From assembly GCA_045117995.1 (NCBI GenBank), contig JBGUOH010000009.1:248001-312000 (forward strand): a DNA stretch of 64,000 nucleotides. The letters run 5' to 3'. Below the pieces are notes generated by a model. It was given only the letters and a program-made list of their open reading frames with translations. It searched no databases and was not told where the DNA came from. Origin of the DNA: RUG14515 sp045117995. GTDB lineage: Bacteria > Bacillota_I > Bacilli_A > RFN20 > CAG-826. Position 1 is the stretch's first letter; every line of letters begins with the position of its first letter. Shown here in pieces: positions 1-7,758 of the stretch. The position numbers and the translations under genes were made by a program.

Positions 1-600
1 CTTTTTCATTGTGAATTGTTCTTGATAGCAACCAGTTGTGTCCCCGAAAACACTATGTAACACCATTGATAGCTGGTATTCACCATATTGTCCTCTGGTT
101 TGGTTACCTTCAAGAACGCTTTTTAAAGAGACAACATCACTAGATAACTTTTCGATGTTCTTTTGAGCGGCATCAATGGCTTGGAGTCTTTCTCTCACTT
201 GGGCCATTGTTTCACCAGTGGATTTAAAGCCTTCCGCAAGTTTTTCATCCACCTTTTTGTTAATCTCAATGAGCTTATCATCGATTTGCTTATTAAGAGC
301 GTCGAAACGTTTGTTGAGTGATTCAGTAATGCCCGCTTGGAAACGTTCTAACTTTTCATTGTTGAGTTCGTTACTCTTTTGGGATTGTTCCATTACTTTA
401 GTAATTTCTTCACTCACGGATAACTTAATGTTGGTCTTTAATTGATCGGTTAAAGAATTAAGTTGCTGTTGCAACATACCAATTTCTTTTAAGTCTGCTT
501 GTGACGCTTGTGCATTGTTTGGTTTTCTAATAATCAAAACAATCGCAATCACAATAGCGATCAAAGCAAGAGAAGAAATGATAATTGCAGCAATTTCCAT
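1..600 (-). CDS. rmuC: RmuC family DNA recombination protein, 3' end cut by window
   Basis: Reading the minus strand from the ATG at 598-600 gives 200 codons that run off the window start, so only the N-terminal part is present. It opens with one hydrophobic segment (about residues 3-23, then RKPNN), continues with a long Gln/Glu/Lys-rich coiled coil, and near residue 175 reaches NQTRGQYGEYQL, the beginning of the conserved RmuC domain. RmuC proteins are membrane-tethered, nuclease-fold proteins linked to limiting inversions and recombination at short repeats. The gene diverges from the polymerase gene at 750. A purine-rich GGTGGGG lies about 9 nt before the ATG. The family call is firm; the catalytic half is outside the window. 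Confidence 0.85.
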   Translation of the reverse strand, partial: MEIAAIIISSLALIAIVIAIVLIIRKPNNAQASQADLKEIGMLQQQLNSLTDQLKTNIKLSVSEEITKVMEQSQKSNELNNEKLERFQAGITESLNKRFDALNKQIDDKLIEINKKVDEKLAEGFKSTGETMAQVRERLQAIDAAQKNIEKLSSDVVSLKSVLEGNQTRGQYGEYQLSMVLHSVFGDTTGCYQEQFTMKK

Positions 601-674
601 AGTTTAATACCCCACCACTTATTTTAAAACAAGCGTGGAGGTAAAATATATCAAATATTATTTTATTAGCAAAG

Positions 675-703
675 AAAAATGCATAAATTTTATAAAAATG
701 CAT
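675..703. repeat. Tandem direct repeat AAAAATGCAT
   Basis: AAAAATGCAT occurs at 675-684 and again at 694-703, a 19-bp period, just upstream of the candidate polymerase promoter. Each copy contains the ATGCAT palindrome. It could be a regulator site; no known SOS box is seen here. The role is inferred. Confidence 0.5.
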
Positions 704-710
704 GTCAAGA

Positions 711-740
711 CTGATAAGTAAAAATGTTTTTGTATATAAT
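711..740 (+). promoter_or_regulatory. Promoter of Y-family polymerase gene
   Basis: CTGATA (711-716), an 18-bp spacer and a perfect TATAAT (735-740). The ATG at 750 is only 9 nt after the -10 box and no ribosome binding site lies between, so the transcript should be leaderless or nearly so. This also rules out the longer reading frame starting at 702, whose start lies upstream of the -35 box. Confidence 0.65.
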
Positions 741-749
741 ACTTTCACC

Positions 750-1994
750 ATGAAAAAGAGAATAATCGCAGTCATTGACTTAAAAGCTTTTTATTCATAC
801 GTTGAATGCCTTGATCGAGGACTTGATCCTTGGAAAGAACCACTCGTAGTGGCGGACAAAGAAAGAGGCACAAATACGATTGTTTTAAGTGTGTCCCCAT
901 TCTTAAAGAAGCAAGGTATTCCATCTAGATGTCGTATTAAAGAACTACCAAAGAAATATAAGTACATTTATGCTGTTCCAAGGATGGAAAGATACCTTGA
1001 AAAAAGCGCTCAAGTAATTGATGTACTTTACCACTTTGTCGCTGAAGAGGACGTACACGTGTATTCAATTGACGAGGCTTTCGTGGATTTAACATCCTAT
1101 TTGAAATACTACAATAAGACCCCTCTTCAAATGGTCACTACGATTATTAATCAGATTAAAGAGGAAACAGGCTTACAGGCCACCGCGGGTATTGGTGACA
1201 ACTTCTTTTTAGCCAAAATTGCCTTAGATATTTACGCTAAAAAAGAGAGAAACGGGATTGCTAAAGTTTCCTCTAATGAAATAAAAGAAAAACTATGGCC
1301 AATCACCCCACTTAGTAAGGTTTGGAGTATCGGCCCAAGAATGGAAGCCAGATTAAATAAGATTGGTCTATTTACGGTTAAAGATATTGCGTTATCTAAT
1401 CTTGATTATTTAAGAGATAAGTTTGGCGTGATAGGCGAACAACTCTGGAGACACGCAAATGGCATCGATGAAGCGGATATCCATGAAAAGTATGAACCAA
1501 AAGAACGTAGCCTCTCTTTAAGCCAAGTATTATTTAGAGATTATAACAAAGATGAAGCCATCACTATTGTCAGAGAAATGGTTGATACATTAGCCTCAAG
1601 AATGAGAAATGATAATAAGATGACAAAAGTCGTCGCTATTTACGTGGGATATTCAAAGAATATGGGTGGCTTTGCTAGAAGATCAACCTTATTAGCGCCC
1701 ACTGACGATACAGAACTATTATTAAAAGCTATTTTAGAAATCTATCACATGTATATTAAGGATTTACCAATTAGAACGATTGGTCTTAACTTTGGTGGAC
1801 TTCTTGAATCCACATATCAACAACTCAACATGTTTGAGGATGACAAAGAACAGATTAAAAGACGTAATCTACAAAAGACGATGGATAAACTCCAAAGTAA
1901 GTTTGGTAAGAACTCTGTTCTAAGAGCGTCTTCCTTATTAGAAGAAAGCACAATTAAAGAAAGAAATAATTTTATAGGAGGTCATCGTAAATGA
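750..1994 (+). CDS. Y-family DNA polymerase (UmuC/YqjW-like)
   Basis: A 414-residue translesion DNA polymerase. The palm carries the metal-binding Asp10 (VIDLKAFYS) and Asp108-Glu109 (YSIDEAFVDL), followed by a helix-hairpin-helix-like region (WSIGPRMEARL) and a little-finger domain. Near the C terminus YQQLNMFED looks like a beta-clamp-binding motif of the QLxxF type. The sequence VVADKERGTNTIVLSVSP is closer to the Bacillus YqjW/UvrX branch than to classic DinB. The start at 750 is chosen because the promoter -10 box is at 735-740. It overlaps the next gene by 4 nt (ATGA) and so is translationally coupled to the YolD-like gene, a pairing known in Bacillus. Likely role: mutagenic bypass of DNA damage. 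Confidence 0.9.
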   Translation: MKKRIIAVIDLKAFYSYVECLDRGLDPWKEPLVVADKERGTNTIVLSVSPFLKKQGIPSRCRIKELPKKYKYIYAVPRMERYLEKSAQVIDVLYHFVAEEDVHVYSIDEAFVDLTSYLKYYNKTPLQMVTTIINQIKEETGLQATAGIGDNFFLAKIALDIYAKKERNGIAKVSSNEIKEKLWPITPLSKVWSIGPRMEARLNKIGLFTVKDIALSNLDYLRDKFGVIGEQLWRHANGIDEADIHEKYEPKERSLSLSQVLFRDYNKDEAITIVREMVDTLASRMRNDNKMTKVVAIYVGYSKNMGGFARRSTLLAPTDDTELLLKAILEIYHMYIKDLPIRTIGLNFGGLLESTYQQLNMFEDDKEQIKRRNLQKTMDKLQSKFGKNSVLRASSLLEESTIKERNNFIGGHRK

Positions 1995-2302
1995 GTGAAC
2001 GTGGCATGAAGAAATGGGCTCCTTATAAATCACTTAATGAGCAACAAAGTTATTTAGATAAACTGCATGAAAAACAAGAGAAAGTGGAACGTCCACGTAT
2101 CTCTAACGATGAAGCAGAAAACATCAATGAAATACTAGTTAATTATCACGGAGAAGAACTAGTTATTTCCTATTGGAGAAACAACAAAATCAATACCATC
2201 TCCACTGTTTTGAATAAAATTGACCCAATAAACAAAAAGATTGTCATCCCTGACAGAAAGACAATCTATTTTGCTGAACTGATTAAGATTGAACGAGCTT
2301 AG
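1991..2302 (+). CDS. YolD-like protein
   Basis: A 103-residue protein opening with RGMKKWAPYKSL, the conserved start of YolD-like proteins. The rest (NINEILVNYHGEELVISYWRNNKI, then IPDRKTIYFAELIKIE) fits the family's small beta-rich fold. YolD-like proteins are regularly encoded beside UmuC-type polymerases and are thought to be their partners, analogous in position to UmuD; biochemical function is poorly defined. ATGA overlap with the polymerase supports co-translation. The 3' end overlaps the convergent aminopeptidase gene by 4 nt. Confidence 0.85.
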   Translation: MSERGMKKWAPYKSLNEQQSYLDKLHEKQEKVERPRISNDEAENINEILVNYHGEELVISYWRNNKINTISTVLNKIDPINKKIVIPDRKTIYFAELIKIERA

Positions 2303-3531
2303 ATAGCCCAAGTACCATCTTTAAAGATTTGGATTTGCTTACCTTTAGCGTTCACACCGACGATTGATAAATCGCGTGTGCCAACCATGAAGTCAACGTG
2401 GATCATGGAATTATTAATTCCAACTTCCGCTCTTTGTTCCATGGTCATATCTAAGGCACCTGGATATAATTCTGGGAAACCAGCACCTAAAGCCACGTGG
2501 CAGCAGGCGTTTTCATCGAATAATGTTTCATAGAATAATAAACCAGTTTGGTTAATTGGAGATTCGAATGGCACTAAGGCAACTTCACCTAACATAGAAG
2601 CACCTTCATCCATTTTAACCATCTTTTCTAATAAGGCTTGGTTCTTTCTAGCTTTAACTGCGCAGACTTTACCATCTTTAAAGCTAATCGCGAAGTCTTC
2701 AATTAATTCACCGTTATAAGATAAAGGTTTAGAAGCCACTAAAGTACCTTCAGCTTTACCTTTCATTGGAGTTGTGAATACTTCTTCACTTGGGATATTT
2801 GGATTGAATTGACCTTTGTTAGGTGCAAATTCCACACCGCCGCCCCATTTCATATTAGGAACGAGTTCGACTTGGAAGTCTGTACCGTTAGCGGCTTTAT
2901 AAATAAGTTTTCTTAAGTCTAAAGCTTCTAGTTTCTTTCTTTGATTAACTAAGAAGGTATTGTGGTCATCCCAATTTTTAACTGGATCGTTGCCGTCTAC
3001 TCTAGATGTTTTAAGGATTGCGGCCCATAAAGCTTCAATTGCGTCTTCATCATTTAATTTAGGGAAGACTTTATTGGCCCAAGCTTTACCTGGAACCGCA
3101 GCGATGGACCATTTATATTTGCCATCCATTGCATCTCTATATTTCTTAATCTTTGGATAACGTTTCGCCATGGATTTGGTAACCTTGTTTTGGTTAACAC
3201 CCTTCATAGCATCAGGATCATCGGAAATGATGTGAATAACTGTTGGTAATTTCTTTACCCAGTATTTAAATTTAGCAATTTGCATTGGTGAAACATTGGC
3301 TAAGCTACCCACTGTTTCGTTTTTATACGCTAGTTTGTTGACTGGGTCATGATGCCAGTAAACTGTGACCTTTTTAGCACCAGCTTTATAGCATTCTTCC
3401 ACGACCATGGTCACGAAATCTGGTTGCTCTAAACCGGCATTAATCCATACTTCATCACCCTTTACAACATGACCACCTTCAGCGGCAATCAATCTAGCGT
3501 AATCTCTTAATAATTTTTGTTCCATAAGCAT
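2299..3531 (-). CDS. M29 family metallo-aminopeptidase (AmpS/PepS type)
   Basis: A 410-residue cytoplasmic exopeptidase of the M29 clan, removing N-terminal residues from peptides. The N-terminal domain (YARLIAAEGGHVVKGDEVWINA, then VTVYWHHDP) and the C-terminal metal centre are both clear: Glu in GEVALVPFESPI, Glu in LLFYETLFDENACCHVALG, and His/Asp in NNSMIHVDFMVGTRDL. Length matches the family (about 410). The start at 3531 has AGGA 7-8 nt upstream; the ATG two codons later (3525) is an alternative. Single gene, convergent with the YolD-like gene and divergent from the DUF308 gene. Confidence 0.9.
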   Translation of the reverse strand: MLMEQKLLRDYARLIAAEGGHVVKGDEVWINAGLEQPDFVTMVVEECYKAGAKKVTVYWHHDPVNKLAYKNETVGSLANVSPMQIAKFKYWVKKLPTVIHIISDDPDAMKGVNQNKVTKSMAKRYPKIKKYRDAMDGKYKWSIAAVPGKAWANKVFPKLNDEDAIEALWAAILKTSRVDGNDPVKNWDDHNTFLVNQRKKLEALDLRKLIYKAANGTDFQVELVPNMKWGGGVEFAPNKGQFNPNIPSEEVFTTPMKGKAEGTLVASKPLSYNGELIEDFAISFKDGKVCAVKARKNQALLEKMVKMDEGASMLGEVALVPFESPINQTGLLFYETLFDENACCHVALGAGFPELYPGALDMTMEQRAEVGINNSMIHVDFMVGTRDLSIVGVNAKGKQIQIFKDGTWAI

Positions 3532-3580
3532 TTATTTTCCTTTCGGAAATAATATAATATTATTCGAGAGGTAAATCTAT

Positions 3581-4291
3581 ATGAAAAAATTATTCAGTAA
3601 ATACGCTTGGTTGCAATTAATCCTATCAATTCTCTTATTATTCGGTGGAACATTAATCATTGTCTTCGCCTTTAACAATAAAGAAGATATCTTAAAACTC
3701 GCTTTAAACGTTATCGCTGCGGTTATCTTATTCCTCTTTGGTGGATTCGCTATTTTGACCGCTTTCCTCTTTGAAAGAAAGAGTGCGATTTCATACGCGA
3801 TTGTCTATGGTTCCGCTTCTATTGCTATGGGCGTGTTCCTATGCATGAACAAATTAGTGTTATTAGAATACTTAGTTTATTTACTCGCTATTTTCTTCAT
3901 TGTTATCGGTGCCATTGAATTAGTTAAATCCGTCGTTATGACTATCAAAGTCAAACCACCAGTATATGTCTTAGTATTGGCATACGTGTTCTCAGTTTTG
4001 TTTATCGCAGGCGGTATCTTATCACTTATCTTCAGTGACAAAGTTCAAACAGCATTCTGCGTTATTGCTGGCGCACTATTATTCTTATTAGGCGTCTACG
4101 AATTAGTGGAAGGCATTAAAGAAATGATTGCCCAAGTCAAAGGCAATCAAGATAAAGCCACTAAAAAGAATAAGAAAAAAGAAAAGGTCAGTGAGCAAGA
4201 ACCAGTCAAGGAACAACCTGTTGAAGAAGCTCCAAAAGAACCTGAAGTTAAAGAGCTTGATTACACAAGCAATCAAATTGAACAAAAATAA
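3581..4291 (+). CDS. DUF308/HdeD-like membrane protein
   Basis: A 236-residue integral membrane protein with six predicted helices within residues 10-182, arranged as repeated hairpins (LILSILLLFGGTLIIVFAF; ILFLFGGFAILTAFL; VFLCMNKLVLLEYLVYLLAIFF), the pattern of DUF308/HdeD-like proteins. The tail from about residue 185 is highly charged, Lys-rich then Glu/Pro-rich (VKEQPVEEAPKEPEVKE), and probably cytoplasmic. An SD-like GAGAGG lies about 8 nt before the ATG. Molecular function is unknown; the HdeD link to acid stress in enterobacteria should not be transferred here. Followed directly by a strong terminator. Confidence 0.7.
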   Translation: MKKLFSKYAWLQLILSILLLFGGTLIIVFAFNNKEDILKLALNVIAAVILFLFGGFAILTAFLFERKSAISYAIVYGSASIAMGVFLCMNKLVLLEYLVYLLAIFFIVIGAIELVKSVVMTIKVKPPVYVLVLAYVFSVLFIAGGILSLIFSDKVQTAFCVIAGALLFLLGVYELVEGIKEMIAQVKGNQDKATKKNKKKEKVSEQEPVKEQPVEEAPKEPEVKELDYTSNQIEQK

Positions 4292-4315
4292 AAGCGGATG
4301 TTGCTCCGCTTTTTT
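4292..4315 (+). terminator. Bidirectional intrinsic terminator (DUF308 gene / secG)
   Basis: AAGCGGA (4292-4298), 6-nt loop, TCCGCTT (4305-4311), then a T run on the plus strand and TTTTATTTTT on the minus strand. It sits between the convergent ends of the DUF308 gene and secG and can serve both. Confidence 0.85.
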
Positions 4316-4336
4316 CTTACCTCTAATTGCTAACAA

Positions 4337-4576
4337 TTAAGCAGCTTTAGCGGTAATTTCAATAAGGATCGCGATAAAGAAGAATAAGATTGCACAGATA
4401 AGTGTCAAAATAGAAACAACTTTTTCTGCACCTCTTTCTTTGGTTTTAACGAAAACGTTTAAGCCGCCGCCAGTAATAGCACCAGAAGCACCTTCTGATT
4501 TACCGCCTTGTAATAAGCACAAGACGATGATGATAATGGCTACTGCCAACATAATCCAGTCATACCAATTTAACAT
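4337..4576 (-). CDS. secG: Preprotein translocase subunit SecG
   Basis: A 79-residue protein with two transmembrane helices (about residues 5-22 and 54-74) around the conserved loop LLQGGKSEGASGAITGG. SecG is the small accessory subunit of the SecYEG channel and supports SecA-driven export. AAAGGAA upstream of the ATG is a reasonable ribosome binding site. It follows the secA-prfB-uvrB group on the same strand and ends at a bidirectional terminator. Confidence 0.93.
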   Translation of the reverse strand: MLNWYDWIMLAVAIIIIVLCLLQGGKSEGASGAITGGGLNVFVKTKERGAEKVVSILTLICAILFFFIAILIEITAKAA

Positions 4577-4649
4577 AAGAATTTAATTCCTTTCTTAATC
4601 GCTGCTTACTAATAATATTAGAATCGCAAAAATAACGCAAACTATATTT

Positions 4650-6629
4650 TTATAAATTGCTCTTTATTTCGAGAATTATATCTCGAAGCTCAGCCGCCCT
4701 TTCAAAGTCAAATTCTTTAGCGGCTTGGCGCATTTGTTTTTCTAGTTCTTTAATCTTCGCTTCAATTTCCATACGGCTACCGTGTTTAGTAATATCAATC
4801 ATTTCACTAATTTCATCATCACTATTATGGATAGGTGGACGAATCTCTTTGATAACTGTACGTGGGATAATTCCATATTCATAGTTATAAGCTTCTTGAA
4901 TTGCTCTTCTACGGTTAGTTTCTTCAATACAACTACGCATTGAATCGGTCATATGATCAGCGTACATGACCACTAAACCGTTGGCGTTTCGCGCTGCTCT
5001 ACCAACAATTTGGATAAGTGAACGGGTACTTCTAAGGAAGCCTTCTTTATCCGCGTCAAAGATAGAAATGAGAGAAACTTCAGGAATATCTAAACCTTCT
5101 CTTAATAGGTTAATGCCAACGAGGACATCATACTTACCTTTTCTTAGTTGATAAATGATTTCACTTCTTTCCAAAGTTTTGGTTTCATGATGCAAGTAGA
5201 CAACCTTAATACCTTTATCTTTTAAGTAGTTTGTGAGGTCTTCCGCCATACGAATTGTCAGGGTGACTACCATTGTTCTTTCATTTTTAGCAATTCTTGT
5301 TTTAATTTCATGAACTAAATCATCAATTTGGCCTAAAGTTGGACGCACTTCAATAATTGGATCAAGTAATCCAGTTGGTCTAATGATTTGTTCCGCGGAT
5401 ATACCACCCGCTTTATTAAGTTCATAATCACCTGGTGTCGCACTTGTACAAACAACATATGGCATTAACTTTTCAAATTCTTCGAAGTTAAGTGGTCTAT
5501 TATCTAAAGCGGAAGGTAATCTAAAACCATATTCCACTAAAGTTTCTTTTCTAGAACGGTCACCGTTATACATACCTCTAAGTTGAGGGAAGGTAACGTG
5601 AGATTCATCAATAATCATTAAGAAATCTTCTGGGAAGTAATCTAATAGACACCAAGGTCTTTCACCTGGTTTTCTTTTATCGATATGGCGGGAATAGTTT
5701 TCAATACCTGGACACATACCAAATTCTTGCATGCTTTCCATATCTTGATTGGTACGCATTTCTAAACGTTCAGCTTCTAAGAGCTTACCGTTTTCTTTAA
5801 AGAATTTAAGTCTTTCCTCTAATTCCGCTTTAATTGTGGTACATGCCTCTTTAATTCTTTCTCTTGTGGAAGCGTGGTCATAAGCAGGGAAGATTGGGAA
5901 AGTATGATAGGTATGTTTGACTTCACCAGTCATTGGGTTGAGTTGCACAATTTTTTCTACTTCATCACCAAATGTATCAATTCTAATAACATCGTTATCC
6001 ATGAATGAAGCAGGGACAATTTCAATAACATCGCCTCTCACTCTAAATGTACCTGGCGCTAAATCGAGATTATTTCGTTTATATTGAGCGTCCACGAGTT
6101 TCTTATAGAGTTCTTGTCTATTAATTTCTTCACCGACACGGATGTTAAAAACTAAATTTCTATATTCGTCTGGATCAGTTAAGCCGTAGATGGAGGCAAC
6201 TGAGGCCACAATAATTGTGTCTTTTCTTTCTAGGATAGAGTTAATCGCGGATGTACGAAGCATTTCAATCTCTTCATTCATCACTGCGTTCTTATCAATA
6301 TATGTATCACTTTTTGGAATATAAGCTTCTGGTTGATAAAAATCGAAGTTAGAAACGAAGTATTCCACACGGTTATGTGGGAACAATTCTTGGAACTCGG
6401 AATATAGTTGACCCGCGAGAGTTTTGTTATGCACTAACACTAGAGTTGGCTTTTGGACAGTTTGGATAATATTGGCCATGGTAAAAGTCTTACCAGTACC
6501 AGTCGCGCCCATCAAAACTTGGAACTTTTTACCTTCTAAAATACCATCGCTTAACTTCTTAATCGCGGTGGGTTGGTCGCCTGTAGGCTTGAATTTGGAA
6601 ACTATCTCAAATAAGTGCTCATTTTCCAT
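4650..6629 (-). CDS. uvrB: Excinuclease ABC subunit B
   Basis: A 659-residue damage-verification helicase of nucleotide excision repair. Visible features: Walker A GATGTGKT (about residues 41-48), the beta-hairpin region DFYQPEAYIPKSDTYIDK, the DExx box IDESHV, helicase motif QIVGRAARN, and a C-terminal UVR motif (KIKELEKQMRQAAKEFDFERAAELR) that binds UvrC. I start at the ATG at 6629, which gives the family N terminus MENEHLFEIVSKFKPTGDQP. A GTG at 6650 in the same frame overlaps the prfB stop by one base (TAGTG), but adds seven unconserved residues and has no SD. uvrA and uvrC are not in the window. Confidence 0.95.
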   Translation of the reverse strand: MENEHLFEIVSKFKPTGDQPTAIKKLSDGILEGKKFQVLMGATGTGKTFTMANIIQTVQKPTLVLVHNKTLAGQLYSEFQELFPHNRVEYFVSNFDFYQPEAYIPKSDTYIDKNAVMNEEIEMLRTSAINSILERKDTIIVASVASIYGLTDPDEYRNLVFNIRVGEEINRQELYKKLVDAQYKRNNLDLAPGTFRVRGDVIEIVPASFMDNDVIRIDTFGDEVEKIVQLNPMTGEVKHTYHTFPIFPAYDHASTRERIKEACTTIKAELEERLKFFKENGKLLEAERLEMRTNQDMESMQEFGMCPGIENYSRHIDKRKPGERPWCLLDYFPEDFLMIIDESHVTFPQLRGMYNGDRSRKETLVEYGFRLPSALDNRPLNFEEFEKLMPYVVCTSATPGDYELNKAGGISAEQIIRPTGLLDPIIEVRPTLGQIDDLVHEIKTRIAKNERTMVVTLTIRMAEDLTNYLKDKGIKVVYLHHETKTLERSEIIYQLRKGKYDVLVGINLLREGLDIPEVSLISIFDADKEGFLRSTRSLIQIVGRAARNANGLVVMYADHMTDSMRSCIEETNRRRAIQEAYNYEYGIIPRTVIKEIRPPIHNSDDEISEMIDITKHGSRMEIEAKIKELEKQMRQAAKEFDFERAAELRDIILEIKSNL

Positions 6630-6649
6630 AAAAAGTCTGCAAAACTCCA

Positions 6650-7757
6650 CTATTTCGTATTATTCTTGGCTTCCATCTGTAGGTAAGAATAGATAAATCC
6701 ATCGATATTTCCATTCATCACAGATTGGACATCAGTAACCTCAAAAGATGTACGATTATCTTTGACTAGAGTGTAAGGACAGAAGACATAAGAACGGATT
6801 TGGCTACCCCATTCAATATTCTTCTTTTCACCAACTATAGAATTAAGCTTATTTTGACGAGATTCAAGTTCAATTAAATATAATTTGCCTTTCAACATCT
6901 TCATCGCTGTTTCTTTATTTAATAATTGGCTTCTTTCAATTTGACAGGATACAACAATACCAGTAGGTAAGTGAGTAATCCTCACTGCGGTTTCAACTTT
7001 GTTGACGTTTTGACCACCCGCACCACCGGATCTATATGTATCAATCTTTAAATCTGATTCGTTAATGACGATATCGATAGAATCGTCTTTGAATTCTGGA
7101 ACGATGTTCACAGAGGCAAATGATGTATGTCTTCTTTTATTCGCATCAAAAGGAGAAATTCTCACTAAACGATGGACACCTTTTTCACCTTTTAATAAAC
7201 CATAAGCGTTTTTGCCACTTATTTGTAAGGTGACAGACTTCACACCTGCTTCATCACCTGGTTCAAATGAAAGAACCGACATCTTAAAACGATGTGCTTC
7301 TGCGTATAACACATACATTCTATATAACATATCCGCCCAGTCTTGGGCTTCTGTACCACCCGCACCTGGGTGAATTTCAATAATCGCGTTTAAAGAATCG
7401 AATTCTCCAGTAAAGAGGATTTGTAATTCGAATTCCTTTGATTGTTTATTGAGTTCCTCTAACGATTTTTCAATTTGTTCGAGGAATGAATCGTCTTCAA
7501 ATTCTAAAAGCTCTTCAAGGTCCTTTTGACCACGTAAAAGCGAGCGATATGTATCTACAATTTCGCGAGAATGATTGAGACGTGATATGATTTCGAGCGC
7601 TGAATTCCTGTTATTCCAAAAATCCGCCGCTTCACTTTTTTCTGTTAGATCCGCTATCTCAGCATCGAGCTTAGCAAGGTCAAAGAGAAGACCCGAGTTG
7701 ACGGATTCTCTCGCCAACAGCACAAAGTTCCTGTTTTAGGGTCACAATGTCTTTCAT
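6650..7757 (-). CDS. prfB: Peptide chain release factor 2 (programmed +1 frameshift)
   Basis: RF2, which terminates at UGA and UAA. An ATG at 7755-7757, one base after the secA stop, opens 25 codons (MKDIVTLKQELCAVGERIRQ then LGSSL) ending at in-frame TGA 7680-7682. Slipping from CTT to the +1 frame continues as DLAKLDAEIADL to the stop at 6650. The join is 7757-7683 then 7681-6650, giving about 368 residues, the normal RF2 length. The SPF anticodon tripeptide (VRISPFD) and GGQ motif (SGGAGGQNVNK) are present. Taking the downstream frame alone would start at a false ATG at 7723. RF2 autoregulates its own synthesis through this frameshift. Directly downstream of secA, as in other Bacilli. Confidence 0.95.
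7679..7693 (-). promoter_or_regulatory. prfB: prfB +1 recoding site CTT TGA C
   Basis: The slippery CTT (7685-7683) is followed by TGA as codon 26 and C at 7679, the classic RF2 recoding context. The usual AGGGGG placed 3 nt before CTT is replaced by CGGG followed by TCTTCT, so the internal SD-like stimulator is weaker and 3 nt further away than in Escherichia coli. Confidence 0.9.
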
Positions 7758-7758
7758 A

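Noticed and set aside
702..749. Longer N terminus for the Y-family polymerase from ATG 702
   Set aside because: This ATG lies upstream of the -35 box, and the extra 16 residues are not family-like; ATG 750 gives the canonical MKKRIIAVID start.
4966..5151. Plus-strand ORFs across uvrB, secA, prfA and the GH3 genes
   Set aside because: They run antisense to strongly conserved genes, are Ser/Leu-rich as expected for complementary frames, and have no ribosome binding sites.
7683..7757. Broken or pseudogenised prfB (early TGA)
   Set aside because: The TGA is at codon 26 in CTT TGA C, the conserved RF2 recoding site, and all RF2 motifs follow intact.
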